Assembly: GCA_020853575.1 (NCBI GenBank)
Contig: JADYYP010000067.1
Span: 1-64,000, forward strand
Source of the DNA: Planctomycetota bacterium
GTDB taxonomy: Bacteria > Planctomycetota > UBA1135 > GCA-002686595
Direction: 5' to 3'
DNA: 64,000 nucleotides
A model generated the notes under the pieces. That model saw nothing but the letters and a program-made list of their open reading frames with translations, ran no database searches and was not told the origin of the DNA. The position numbers were made by a program, and so were the translations under genes. Positions 55,589 to 64,000 of this stretch are shown here, in pieces. How positions within the stretch are numbered: position 1 is the first letter of the stretch; each line of letters begins with the position of its first letter.

Positions 55589-56007
55589 AGCGTGCCGTGT
55601 TCGTCGCTGGAGGCGCGACCTTCGGCTTCTTCCTGTCGCGTGCGCGCGCCACGGAGTTCGAGGCGATCGTCGGCATGTTCCGGCTCACCGACCTGCACCT
55701 GTTCGGCGTGATCGGTGTCGCGATCGCGACCGCAGCGCTCGGCCTCGCGCTGTTGCGACGGACGGCGACGCACGCCTGGAGTGGCGAGCCGTTGCGCTTC
55801 GCGCGCAAGCCCTACCACCGCGCGGTGTTCGCGGGCGGCGTGCTCTTCGGCATCGGCTGGGCGCTCTCCGGAGCTTGTCCGGGCACCGCGCTCACGCAGC
55901 TCGGTGAAGGCAAGGCGTACGCGCTCGCCACGGTCGCCGGAATCCTCGTTGGCACATGGGCGCAGCGGCGCGTTTCCGCGCTGCGAGCGTCCGCTCAGGG
56001 AGCTTGA
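55585..56007 (+). CDS. YeeE/YedE-family half-transporter, second part
   Basis: 140 residues from GTG 55585, overlapping the previous stop by three bases. About four membrane helices, with FGIGWALSGACPGTALTQLG as the paired YeeE/YedE Cys motif. Pairs of short YeeE/YedE proteins acting together are common (PmpA/PmpB arrangement). Likely moves a small sulfur compound across the inner membrane. Confidence 0.85.
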   Translation: MKRAVFVAGGATFGFFLSRARATEFEAIVGMFRLTDLHLFGVIGVAIATAALGLALLRRTATHAWSGEPLRFARKPYHRAVFAGGVLFGIGWALSGACPGTALTQLGEGKAYALATVAGILVGTWAQRRVSALRASAQGA

Positions 56008-56013
56008 CGCACC

Positions 56014-56769
56014 ATGCCTTGGGTCTGGCTCGGAGCGCTCGGAATCGGTCTCAGCCTCGGAGTGCTGGGCTCGGGCGGCTCGATCCTGACCGTGCCGGTG
56101 TTGGTGTTCCTCGCGCACCAAGAGCGCAAGGTCGCGATCGCGAGCTCCCTCGGCATCGTCGGCGCGATCAGCCTCGCCGGCGCGATCCCCTACGCGCGTG
56201 CCAAGTTGATCGACTGGCGTGCCGTGCTCGTCTTCGGCGTTCCCGGCGTGCTCGGAACCTACTGCGGAGCGTGGCTCGCGAAATACGTCTCGGCGGACGT
56301 GCAGTTCGCCTTGCTCGCGGCGGTGATGCTCGCCGCCGCAGCGCTGCTGTTGAAGCGTCCTGAACAGCGCGTGAGCCGCGAGCACGCGCCGCGCGTCAGC
56401 GGGCTGGTCGCGCTCGAAGGGCTTGCGGTCGGCGTGCTCACGGGACTCGTCGGTGTCGGCGGAGGGTTTCTGATCGTTCCGGCGCTGGTGCTGCTCGGCG
56501 GCCTCGAGATGCGCCGCGCGGTGGCGACCAGCCTCGCGATCATCGCGCTCAAGTCGCTCGTGGGCTTCGCGAAGTCGGTCCAAGTGCTGTCCGAGCTCGA
56601 GCTCGAGCTCGACTGGAACGTGCTTGCACTGTTCGCCGCGGTCGGCATCGTCGGGAGCTTGGTGGGCGCACGCATCCAGCCAGCGATCCCACAGCGTGCG
56701 CTCCAACGCACGTTCGCACTTGTGCTCGTGTTGGTCGGACTTGGGCTTGCTTGGAATCAATTGCGATGA
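56014..56769 (+). CDS. TauE/SafE-family sulfite/sulfoacetate exporter
   Basis: 251 residues from ATG 56014, six nt after the previous stop. About eight membrane helices in two repeated halves; GVLGSGGSILTVPVLVFL and GLVGVGGGFLIVPALVLL are the typical TauE/SafE repeats. Members export sulfite or organosulfonates. Its TGA overlaps an ATG but the real next start is 30 nt on. It completes the sulfur part of the operon. Confidence 0.88.
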   Translation: MPWVWLGALGIGLSLGVLGSGGSILTVPVLVFLAHQERKVAIASSLGIVGAISLAGAIPYARAKLIDWRAVLVFGVPGVLGTYCGAWLAKYVSADVQFALLAAVMLAAAALLLKRPEQRVSREHAPRVSGLVALEGLAVGVLTGLVGVGGGFLIVPALVLLGGLEMRRAVATSLAIIALKSLVGFAKSVQVLSELELELDWNVLALFAAVGIVGSLVGARIQPAIPQRALQRTFALVLVLVGLGLAWNQLR

Positions 56770-56798
56770 ACGACGCTCACCAAAGGGAGTGCTCACGC

Positions 56799-58211
56799 AT
56801 GTCCGCGAAGTCTCTGCACGTCTCGCTCGCGCTCGCCGCGGCGGGCTGGCTCTCCGCTTGTGGCGCCACCGGCTTCACACACGAGGAGCTGCAGGCGTTG
56901 TCGACCGCAAGGCCCGCGCGCTCCGCCGCCAAGCCCGAGTCCGCGTCGGTGCGCACGCTCGCGCGCGCCGTCGAGCTGGCGCTCGAGCGCAATCCGTCCT
57001 TGGCGGAAGCGACGGCTCGCGTGCGAGCCGCCGAGGCGGGTCTGCGACAAGCCCGCGCCGCGCTGTGGCCCATGGCCGGCGCCGATCTGGCGCTCACCTG
57101 GGCCGAAGCACCCTCGGTGTACTTGTTCAAGTCGATCGACGCGCGCTCGCTCGCGCAGAACACGGATTTCAACGACCCCGGCTCGCTCGAGAACACCGAG
57201 CTCGGCTTGGGCGCCAACTGGAACCTGTGGCGCGGTGGACGCGACCAGGCCACGATCGACGCCGCCAAGTTCGGGGTCGCGGCTGGCGTCGCGGCGGAGG
57301 ACGCGCAGCGCAACGCTCTGATCGGCATGGTGGTCGCCGTGTGGCTCGATCACCGCGGCGCGCGCGAGCTCGCGACCTCCGACGAGGCTCGCGTCCGCAT
57401 GCTCGAGCGCCAGCTCGGCGACGCGCGCGCGCGTGTCGCGTCGGGTTCTGCGCTCGATGTCGACGCGCTCGCGATCGAGGTGCGCCTGGCGCAAGCCCGT
57501 GAAGCGCGCACGCGCAGCCAACTCGCCGCGAAACTGGCGCTGGCGGCGTTGCGCGAGCTCCTGGCGCTGGAAGCGGAGGACGAGCTCGACCCCGCCCCGG
57601 AGGCGCCCGCCCCCGTGAGCGTCGCGGAGTCGCTCGAAGCGGCCTTGGCGCTGGCCCACGAACGGCGCCACGAGCTGCGCGCGGCGCGCGCGGGCCTCGA
57701 TGCGGCGCAGATGCGCGTGCGCGCCGCGCAAGCGACCTGGAAGCCGCGGCTCGACCTGCAGGGCCGCGTGTGGGGCGACGACAACGAGGTCGGGCTCGAC
57801 TTCGAGGAAGCGAATTCCGCGCTGACGCTCTCGCTCTCGTTCGACGTGCTCGATGGCGGCCTGCGCTCGGCGGGACGCGATGCAGCACGCGCGGAGAGCA
57901 TGGCGGCACACGCTCGCTGGCGAGCCGCGGAGCTTGCGGTGCAGCACGACGTCGACCGAGCGTGGCTCGCGCTCGAGGGCGCGCGTGCACGACTCGAAGT
58001 CGCCGAACAAGCCGTGCGGGCGGCGGAACAAGGCTCCGAGCTCATCGCCAAGTTGCTCGAGAGCGGCGCGGCCACGACGTCGCGCTATCTCGACGCCGAG
58101 TCCGACCTCGCTCGCGCGCGCGCCGAGCACGTGCTCGCGCGCATCGACGTCCAACGCGCTGGCTTCGAGTTGCTGCGCGCCACTGGTTCGCTGGAGAACG
58201 TGTCATGGTGA
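56799..58211 (+). CDS. TolC-family outer-membrane efflux lipoprotein
   Basis: 470 residues from ATG 56799 (AGGGAG upstream); an earlier ATG at 56766 overlaps the previous stop. The signal ends in a lipobox LSAC. Long alpha-helical repeats (RTLARAVELALERNPSLAEA, VRAAEAGLRQARAALWPMA) match the outer-membrane channel family. It would form the outer part of a tripartite pump with the two genes after it. Its stop overlaps the next gene by seven nt. Confidence 0.87.
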   Translation: MSAKSLHVSLALAAAGWLSACGATGFTHEELQALSTARPARSAAKPESASVRTLARAVELALERNPSLAEATARVRAAEAGLRQARAALWPMAGADLALTWAEAPSVYLFKSIDARSLAQNTDFNDPGSLENTELGLGANWNLWRGGRDQATIDAAKFGVAAGVAAEDAQRNALIGMVVAVWLDHRGARELATSDEARVRMLERQLGDARARVASGSALDVDALAIEVRLAQAREARTRSQLAAKLALAALRELLALEAEDELDPAPEAPAPVSVAESLEAALALAHERRHELRAARAGLDAAQMRVRAAQATWKPRLDLQGRVWGDDNEVGLDFEEANSALTLSLSFDVLDGGLRSAGRDAARAESMAAHARWRAAELAVQHDVDRAWLALEGARARLEVAEQAVRAAEQGSELIAKLLESGAATTSRYLDAESDLARARAEHVLARIDVQRAGFELLRATGSLENVSW

Positions 58212-59365
58212 ACAAAGGCAGTGCTCTGTGGTCGTGGGTCGGGCTCCTCGCCGTTCTGGTCGGCGTCGTGCTCTACGCAGGCGGGTTCTTGTCCGGTGAG
58301 CGCATCGCCGCCGGTGATCGCGGTTCAGTGGAGAGCGAGCCGACTCCGCAGCGCACGGCGCAGGCCGAGCAGCTCACTCGCACGCTGCACGAGGACGCGG
58401 TCGGCACGGTGCGTTCGCGGCGGACGGTCGCGGTGGCCGCGCAATTGCCTGCAGCCATCGTGCGCGTGGAGGTCCAAGCGGGATCGGCGGTCAGCGCGGG
58501 TCAAGTGCTGGTCCAGCTCGACGACCGCGACTTGAAGGCCAAGGTCGCGCAGGCCAAGCAGGCGAGCATCGGCGCGGAGGCCGGGATCGCGCGCGCGACA
58601 CAGGTGAAGGCCCAAGCGGATGCGCGCGCCGCTCAGGCCAGCTCGGCCCGCGAACGCGCCGCGAAGTTGCTGGCCGAAAAGGCGGCCACGATCGAGCAGA
58701 TGGAAGCGGCCGAGGCGGGTCACCTCGCCGCGACCGCGGCCGTCGCCGAAGCCAACGCGGCCGTCGCTGGCGCGAACGCCGAACGTGAGCGCGCGCAGCA
58801 GGCAATCCACGAGGCCGAGATCGCCCTTGGTTTCGCCACCATCCATGCCCCGATCGACGGTGTCGTCGCGGAGCGCTTGGTCGAGGCCGGGGACCTGGCC
58901 TGGCCCGGCCGTACGTTGCTCGTGGTGCTCGACCCGACCTCGTTGCGGCTCGAGGCACGCGTGCGCGAGAGCCTGTCGAGCCGCTTGAAGGCCGGAGACG
59001 AGCTGCGCGTCACCTTCGACACGCTCGACCAGCACGTGGGCGCGCGCATCGCCGAGATCCTGCCGTCCGTCGATCCGCGCAGCCGGACCTTCGAGGTGCG
59101 CGCCGAGTTCGAGAGCCTCGCTGGCGTGCGGCCGGGGATGTTCGGTCGCTTGGCGATTCCGGCCGGAGAGCGCTCACTGGTGGTCGTGCCGCAGGACGCC
59201 GTTCGGCGCGTCGGTCAGCTGCGCAGCGTGGTCGTCGAGCACGCCGGCCAATGGAAGCGGCGCTTGGTGACCCTCGGGGAGAGCTTCGACGACGGGCGTG
59301 TCGAAGTGCTCTCCGGACTCGCGCACGGCGAGCGCGTCGGGCTCTCCGCGGAGTCGCAGCGATGA
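58205..59365 (+). CDS. RND periplasmic adaptor (HlyD/MFP family)
   Basis: 386 residues from ATG 58205. Signal/anchor helix (~9-28: LWSWVGLLAVLVGVVLYAGG), lipoyl-like half (VEVQAGSAVSAGQVLVQLDD), an alanine-rich coiled-coil hairpin (KAKVAQAKQASIGAEAGIAR) and the second lipoyl half (ATIHAPIDGVVAERLVEAGD-like). This is the adaptor that couples the RND pump to the TolC protein. Its TGA overlaps the ATG of the pump (ATGA). Confidence 0.9.
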   Translation: MVNKGSALWSWVGLLAVLVGVVLYAGGFLSGERIAAGDRGSVESEPTPQRTAQAEQLTRTLHEDAVGTVRSRRTVAVAAQLPAAIVRVEVQAGSAVSAGQVLVQLDDRDLKAKVAQAKQASIGAEAGIARATQVKAQADARAAQASSARERAAKLLAEKAATIEQMEAAEAGHLAATAAVAEANAAVAGANAERERAQQAIHEAEIALGFATIHAPIDGVVAERLVEAGDLAWPGRTLLVVLDPTSLRLEARVRESLSSRLKAGDELRVTFDTLDQHVGARIAEILPSVDPRSRTFEVRAEFESLAGVRPGMFGRLAIPAGERSLVVVPQDAVRRVGQLRSVVVEHAGQWKRRLVTLGESFDDGRVEVLSGLAHGERVGLSAESQR

Positions 59366-62300
59366 AGCCCGCGCATCCCGAGCACGAGGGCTGGATGTCG
59401 CGGATGGTCCGCGCCTTCACCGTCGGACCGCTCTCGCCCGTGTTGTTGATCCTGTCGGCCGCCTTCGGCTTGGTCGCGGTGCTCGCCACGCCACGCGAGG
59501 AAGAGCCGCAGATCGTGGTGCCGATGGCCGACGTGCTGGTGTCGTTCCCCGGCGCGAGCGCCGAAGAGGTCGAGCAACTGGTCGCGACGCCGCTCGAGAA
59601 GCTGATGTGGCAGATCGACGGTGTCGAGCACGTCTACTCGGTGTCCCGGCGCGGCGGCGCGGCCGTGACCGTGCGCTTCTTCGTCGGCGAGGACCGTGAG
59701 CGCGCGCTCGTGCGTCTGCAGTCCAAGATCGAGGCCCACCGCGGAGACGCGCCGCCGGGCGTCGCCGGTTGGATCGTGCGGCCAGTTGAGATCGACGACG
59801 TGCCGATCGTCGCTCTGACATTGTGGTCCAAGACCGTCGACGACGCGACGCTGCGTCGCGCCGGTGAGGAGCTGATGGCGCGCATCGAGGAGGTGCCCGA
59901 CGTCTCGCGCACCGAGATTTTCGGCGGCTTCCCGCGCGAAGTGCGGGTCGAGCTCGACCCCGAGGCGCTCGCCGCGCGCGGACTGTCGCCGCTCGAAGTC
60001 GCGGGCGCTCTGTCCGCAGCCGATGCCGCGCTCGACATCGGCGCCTTCGATCGCGCGAACCAGCGCACCAACGTCTTCGCCGGCCCGTTCCTCGGCGGAG
60101 CGCGCGAGGTCGGCCAACTGGTCGTCGGCGCGAGCGGCGATCGACCGATCTACGTGCGCGACATCGCGGAAGTCGTCGACGGCCCGGCCGAGCCGCGCGC
60201 CCTGACGCGCATCGGCTTCGGCCCGCAGGGTGCCGCGCCGCAGGGCGAGAGCGCGCCGGCGGTGACGCTCGCGGTCTCGAAGAAGAAGGGCACCAACGCG
60301 GTGAACGTCGCCCAGGACGTGGTCGCGCGCGCGGAGCAACTGAAGCGTGAGATCCTGCCGGCGGACATCGAGCTGTTGGTCACGCGCGACTGGGGCGAGA
60401 CCGCCAACCACAAGGTGGACGAGCTGCTCGGCCACCTCACGTTGGCGATCGTCACCGTGATCGCGCTGGTCGCGTTCGCGCTCGGACGCCGCGAGGGGCT
60501 GATCGTCGCCGCCGCCGTGCCGGTGACGTTCGCGCTCACCTTGGCCTTCAACCTGCTGGTTGGCTACTCGATCAACCGCGTGACGCTGTTCGCGCTGGTG
60601 CTCGTGCTCGGCCTGGTATGCGACGACCCGATCGTCGACGTCGAGAACATCCACCGCCACTTCAAGCGTGCCAAGCAAGCGCCGCTCGACGCGGTGATCG
60701 CCGCGGTCAACGAGGTCCGCCCACCGGTGATCGTCGCCACGCTCGCGGTGATCCTGTCCTTCCTGCCGATGTTCTTCATCACCGGCATGATGGGTCCCTA
60801 CATGCGGCCGATGGCCTTCAACGTGCCCGTCGCGATGGCGATGAGCCTGTTGGTCGCGTTCACGGTCACGCCTTGGATGAGCTACAAGCTACTCAAGCCG
60901 CACGCCGGCGGTCACGACGAAGGCGACGGCGTGCTCGAGCGCATCTACGTGCGCTGGTTGCGCGCACTGTTGGACGAGAAGAGCGCGCGACGCATGTTGT
61001 GGGGTTCGATCGCGCTTTCGGGCGCGCTGGCGGTCGGACTGGGCGCGAGCGGAGCAGTGCCGCTCAAGATGCTGCCCTACGACAACAAGAGCGAGCTCGA
61101 TCTGGTGATCGACCTGCCCGAGGGATCCACCCTGGAAGCGACCGACGCGACCGTGCGCGACATCGAGGCGCGGCTCGCCACCGTCGCGGAAGTCACCGAC
61201 TTCGAGTCGTTCGTGGGCTGCTCGAGCCCGATCGACTTCAACGGGCTGGTGCGACGCTACAACCTGCGCGCGTCTCCGGAGCTGGCGCAAGTGCGTCTGC
61301 GACTGGTCGGCAAGGACGAACGCGAGCAGCAGAGCCACGAAATCGCGCTGCGCCTGCGGCGCGATCTGGAGAGCATCGTGCAGGCGCACGGTGCGACCTT
61401 GAAGATCGTCGAGCTGCCACCGGGCCCGCCGGTGCTGGCGACGTTGGTCGCGGAAGTGCGCGGGCCCGCCGAGCGCTCCTACGCGGAACTGCTCGAGTCC
61501 GGCCGACATCTCGCCAGCCGACTCGCGGCGCAGACCGGCGTGGTCGACGTGGACGTGATGGCCGAGGATCCGCGCGAGCGGCTCGAGTTCCGCCTCGACA
61601 AGGAAAAGGCCGCGCTGCACGGCATTTCCGGTGATGCCGTGACCCGCACGCTGGCGCTGGGCCTGTCGAGCGCCGGCGTCGCGACGGTGCACGAGCCGGG
61701 CGAGCGCCGGCCGCTGTTGCTCAAGCTCGGCCTCGATCGCGCGCACCGCAGCGGGGCCGAGGAGCTCGGGCGCCTGTCGGTCAAGGGTGGCGACGGCTCG
61801 CTGGTTCCGATCGCCGAGCTCGGACACTTCGAACGCACGCCCGAGGCCGGCTCGATCTACCACAAGGACCTGCAGCGCACGGTGTTCGTGCTGGGCGAGG
61901 TCGCCGGGCGTCCGCCGGCCGAGATCGTGCTCGCGTTGCAGTCCGAGCTCGAGTCGACGCCGCTGCCGCGCGGCATCGCGGCCGATTGGTCGGGCGAAGG
62001 CGAGTGGCAGATCACCCTGGACGTGTTCCGCGACCTTGGACTGGCCTTCGCGGGAGCGCTGGTCGGCATCTACGTGCTGCTGGTGTTGCAGACCCACTCG
62101 TTCGTGCTGCCGCTGATCGTGATGCTCTCGATCCCGCTGGGCGCGCTGGGCATCTTGCCCGGATTCTGGATCCTCAACCTGATGCTCGATCAGCCCGTCG
62201 GCGGCTTCGCCACTCCGGTGTTCTTCACCGCGACCGGCATGATCGGCATGATCGCGCTCGCCGGCATCGTGGTGCGCAACTCGATCATCCTGATCGACTT

Positions 62301-62565
62301 CATGCGCGAACGCGAAGCCCACGGCGATACGCTCGAAACCGCGGTGATCGAGAGCGGCTCCAAGCGCCTGCGTCCGATCCTGCTGACCGCCGGCGCCGCC
62401 ATGCTCGGGGCCTGGCCGATCACGCTCGACCCGATCTTCTCCGGACTGGCATGGAGCCTGATCTTCGGGCTCGTGGCCTCGACCGGATTCACCCTGCTGG
62501 TAGTCCCGATCGCCTATCGCGCGTTGCGCGGCAAGCCGGCGACGGCGAACCCGAAGGCGGGCTGA
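59362..62565 (+). CDS. RND efflux pump (AcrB/MexB-like)
   Basis: 1067 residues from ATG 59362. Twelve membrane helices are expected; PREEEPQIVVPMADVLVSFP, GASAEEVEQLVATPLEKLMW and FALVLVLGLVCDDPIVDVEN (charged helix 4 with the DD pair) are typical of this HAE-type group. The C-terminal half repeats the plan (FTATGMIGMIALAGIVVRNS). The proton-relay Asp pair is present. The substrate is unknown; the sulfur genes upstream suggest export of reactive sulfur or a metal/toxin linked to it. Ends the operon. Confidence 0.92.
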   Translation: MKPAHPEHEGWMSRMVRAFTVGPLSPVLLILSAAFGLVAVLATPREEEPQIVVPMADVLVSFPGASAEEVEQLVATPLEKLMWQIDGVEHVYSVSRRGGAAVTVRFFVGEDRERALVRLQSKIEAHRGDAPPGVAGWIVRPVEIDDVPIVALTLWSKTVDDATLRRAGEELMARIEEVPDVSRTEIFGGFPREVRVELDPEALAARGLSPLEVAGALSAADAALDIGAFDRANQRTNVFAGPFLGGAREVGQLVVGASGDRPIYVRDIAEVVDGPAEPRALTRIGFGPQGAAPQGESAPAVTLAVSKKKGTNAVNVAQDVVARAEQLKREILPADIELLVTRDWGETANHKVDELLGHLTLAIVTVIALVAFALGRREGLIVAAAVPVTFALTLAFNLLVGYSINRVTLFALVLVLGLVCDDPIVDVENIHRHFKRAKQAPLDAVIAAVNEVRPPVIVATLAVILSFLPMFFITGMMGPYMRPMAFNVPVAMAMSLLVAFTVTPWMSYKLLKPHAGGHDEGDGVLERIYVRWLRALLDEKSARRMLWGSIALSGALAVGLGASGAVPLKMLPYDNKSELDLVIDLPEGSTLEATDATVRDIEARLATVAEVTDFESFVGCSSPIDFNGLVRRYNLRASPELAQVRLRLVGKDEREQQSHEIALRLRRDLESIVQAHGATLKIVELPPGPPVLATLVAEVRGPAERSYAELLESGRHLASRLAAQTGVVDVDVMAEDPRERLEFRLDKEKAALHGISGDAVTRTLALGLSSAGVATVHEPGERRPLLLKLGLDRAHRSGAEELGRLSVKGGDGSLVPIAELGHFERTPEAGSIYHKDLQRTVFVLGEVAGRPPAEIVLALQSELESTPLPRGIAADWSGEGEWQITLDVFRDLGLAFAGALVGIYVLLVLQTHSFVLPLIVMLSIPLGALGILPGFWILNLMLDQPVGGFATPVFFTATGMIGMIALAGIVVRNSIILIDFMREREAHGDTLETAVIESGSKRLRPILLTAGAAMLGAWPITLDPIFSGLAWSLIFGLVASTGFTLLVVPIAYRALRGKPATANPKAG

Positions 62566-62603
62566 GCGCGGGTCGGGGACGAGCGACACCCCGCCGTGAG
62601 TCG

Positions 62604-62635
62604 CGTCGCGCAGTGCGAGCTGCGCGGCGACTTTC
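62604..62635 (+). terminator. Putative terminator of the sulfur/efflux operon
   Basis: A 10-bp stem with one T-G wobble (62604-62613 with 62620-62629), loop TGCGAG, followed by ACTTTCG. About 40 nt after the RND stop. Confidence 0.4.
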
Positions 62636-62922
62636 GACGGGGCGCGATCGCAGTCGCGTTCGCTTTCGGACGCTCGAAGTTCGCGGTTGCCGCGCGGCGA
62701 CGAGAACCCGTAGCGGCGTCGCCGCGCGGCAAGAGCCAGCAGACCGCGAAGTCCCCCGAGCCAACCCACGACGGCGAGCGAGGACGACGAGTGATCCGGG
62801 CCCGCGAGGCAAGGAACCCTCGAGCGTGACCCGTGCGCCGCGACCGTGCGGCACGCGCTGAACACGAGCTCAGTTCCGACGAGCGCCTGAACTGCGGTCC
62901 CCAACCCGCGAACATCAAGCGG

Positions 62923-63040
62923 CTCGACCGTCGCGACGAGCTCATCAGCCCGCAGTCCTCGCGCTCCCTGCCAAGACGCCAGGAAGCACACGAGGCTGAC
63001 CCCCTCTCGGGCAGCCAGCCTCGGCAACAACTCGAGTCCG
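62923..63040 (-). repeat. ~118-bp conserved 3' element, copy B
   Basis: Reverse complement of this stretch matches copy A (7766-7884). It starts 38 nt after the stop of the beta-helix gene that ends at 63079, the same distance as copy A from its gene, and even the 38-nt spacers share AGCGC and GACGxAT at equal offsets. The hairpin arms are at 63016-63023 and 62991-62998. Orientation follows the upstream gene in both cases. Confidence 0.65.
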
Positions 63041-63078
63041 ACTAGATTCGTCAAACGCGCTGGAGCAACCCCTCGAGA

Positions 63079-64000
63079 TCAGGGGCACACGCTGAAGCGC
63101 AATGCGTCGGTCAGACCAGTTGTATGCGGAAGCGATGCGGGATCGCGGCTCCACCACTGCGCGTACACATTGTCCCCCGCCTGCAGCGCGTTCGCGTTCG
63201 TGTAGGCGTGAGAGAAATGGAACGAGTACGAGCCCGTGCAATTGCCCGGCGGAAGGGCGCCGCCGGAATCGGCGAGCGCGGTGCGGACCGTCGGTGTGGC
63301 AACGCACTTCGTGCCTCCTTGGAACGGAGTGATCTGCGCCGTGCGGCCCCAAAACAGCAGTCCCGCCTTGTGATCGAGGACGTCGGCCGCGTAGAGGACG
63401 AAGTCATCCGGACCGCTGACGCGCGGGAAACCGGTGTAGGCGATGCGCGGCGTGCAGCCTTGGCTGTTGGTCTTCGCCGTGCAGTACGCGACGGGCGACG
63501 GGCAGTAGTTGGCGCTGTACCAAATCGCGCCCATGTCGGCGCGCGTGCCGTCGGGATCGAGCCAGCCCGCCGGATCTCCCGCATCGATGCACAGAGACCC
63601 TGCGCGCAGCGCGAAGTCGTCCGTGAACGCGTCCCAGAACAATGGGTCGAGGTCGATGTTGCCGAGGCCGACGAAACCGCCCTCGATGTCGGAGTATGTC
63701 CCGCTACTCGCATTCAATTGATCTGGCGTGTTGGCGCGTGCGATGCAGCTCTGCAGCGTGCTCGCTTCCGCGCCGCCACCCTGGAGCCACGCGCGGTTGC
63801 GGTACAGCGTGCACTGCTTGAGAGTCGAGCTCTCGACGCCGCCTCCATAGTCGGCCTCGTTGTCGTACACCTGACACAGGTACAGGGTGCTGTTTGCCGC
63901 GCCGCCGCCGCGTGCTTGTCCCGACGTTTCCGTCGCCCGGTTGTCGCTCAAGATGCACTGCACCAAGTGAGCACTGTTGGCGCCGCCGCCCGCGGCCGGA
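63079..64000 (-). CDS. Secreted beta-helix protein with shared C-terminal domain, 5' part missing
   Basis: The frame is open to the window's right edge, so the start is missing; at least 306 residues are visible. The visible N-terminal part has parallel beta-helix coils with a GGGA step (LYLCQVYDNEADYGGGVES, STLKQCTLYRNRAWLQGGGA, EASTLQSCIARANTP) and the ending SLCIDAGDPAG...DMGA usual in such proteins. The last ~137 residues are the shared C-terminal domain (YCTAKTNSQGC, FQGGTKCVATP, WWSRDP). Probably a surface protein; the repeat B lies 38 nt after its stop. Confidence 0.87.
   Translation of the reverse strand, partial: PAAGGGANSAHLVQCILSDNRATETSGQARGGGAANSTLYLCQVYDNEADYGGGVESSTLKQCTLYRNRAWLQGGGAEASTLQSCIARANTPDQLNASSGTYSDIEGGFVGLGNIDLDPLFWDAFTDDFALRAGSLCIDAGDPAGWLDPDGTRADMGAIWYSANYCPSPVAYCTAKTNSQGCTPRIAYTGFPRVSGPDDFVLYAADVLDHKAGLLFWGRTAQITPFQGGTKCVATPTVRTALADSGGALPPGNCTGSYSFHFSHAYTNANALQAGDNVYAQWWSRDPASLPHTTGLTDALRFSVCP

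Larger units (their letters stand above)
62566..63078. other. Intergenic region with terminators and the 3' repeat
   Basis: About 510 bases with no supported gene. It holds a probable operon terminator near 62604 and copy B of the 3' repeat (62923-63040). The minus-strand frame over the second half is not conserved with copy A and is not counted as a gene. Confidence 0.5.

Noticed and set aside
60889..63054. A 721-residue minus-strand frame
   Set aside because: Mostly antisense to the RND gene. Its N-terminal part over copy B of the repeat is not in the same frame in copy A.
1..64000. tRNA, rRNA or CRISPR features
   Set aside because: No cloverleaf with conserved GTTC loop, rRNA motif, or regularly spaced repeat array was found by eye on either strand.

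Overview
The window looks like part of a high-GC planctomycete chromosome, probably from a lineage rich in large secreted proteins. The evidence is ECF sigma factors paired with or fused to unusual partners, a membrane Ser/Thr kinase with a C-terminal repeat region, secreted caspase-like proteins, FG-GAP/PD40 beta-propellers, CotH and DUF-type surface proteins, and a C-terminal Cys-containing domain shared by nine exported proteins here. The taxonomic call is inference; no rRNA or tRNA gene was seen.

Layout. 1-127 is the right end of an IS5-family element whose insertion seems to truncate an unknown gene (124-433, minus). 904-11941 holds exported proteins: a seven-repeat PD40 propeller, a CotH/lamin-tail protein, a seven-repeat FG-GAP protein, a lipoprotein and a protein with four P-domains. 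12229-21598 (minus) is a tight four-gene operon, in transcription order a papain-like (C1A) protease with a DUF4384-like domain, a WD40-like/caspase protein, a beta-helix protein and a second WD40-like/caspase protein. It is divergent from an ECF sigma gene coupled to a Ser/Thr kinase gene (21832-24870); the kinase reading frame is broken near its 3' end. 25017-30625 has three more exported seven-repeat propeller proteins. 30949-32211 is a PPK2 polyphosphate kinase.

32254-40521 contains two proteins that join a sigma-70 module, one membrane helix and a large extracytoplasmic region, plus a sigma-less paralogue translationally coupled to one of them. 40668-43280 is a subtilisin. 43617-51162 is housekeeping and accessory: a VOC protein, a BCAM0308-like zinc-ribbon protein, a DUF4932-like metalloprotease, a hemerythrin/cytochrome c operon, a HAD phosphatase and a gamma-glutamyltransferase. 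51457-53373 is a second, atypical subtilisin. 53687-62565 is one long operon: MBL-fold/rhodanese protein, two YeeE/YedE half-transporters, TauE/SafE exporter, then a complete TolC/HlyD/RND efflux system, which suggests sulfide or persulfide detoxification coupled to efflux. The window ends inside another secreted beta-helix protein.

The two strongest candidates for undescribed biology are (1) the recurrent ~135-145 residue C-terminal domain, which behaves like a sorting or surface-attachment module, and (2) the exported double-caspase/papain operon opposite a sigma-kinase pair. A conserved ~118-bp 3' element occurs 38 nt after two genes that carry the C-terminal domain. Gene starts were chosen from signal peptides, Shine-Dalgarno-like motifs and overlaps; all family names come from motif recognition, not database searches.
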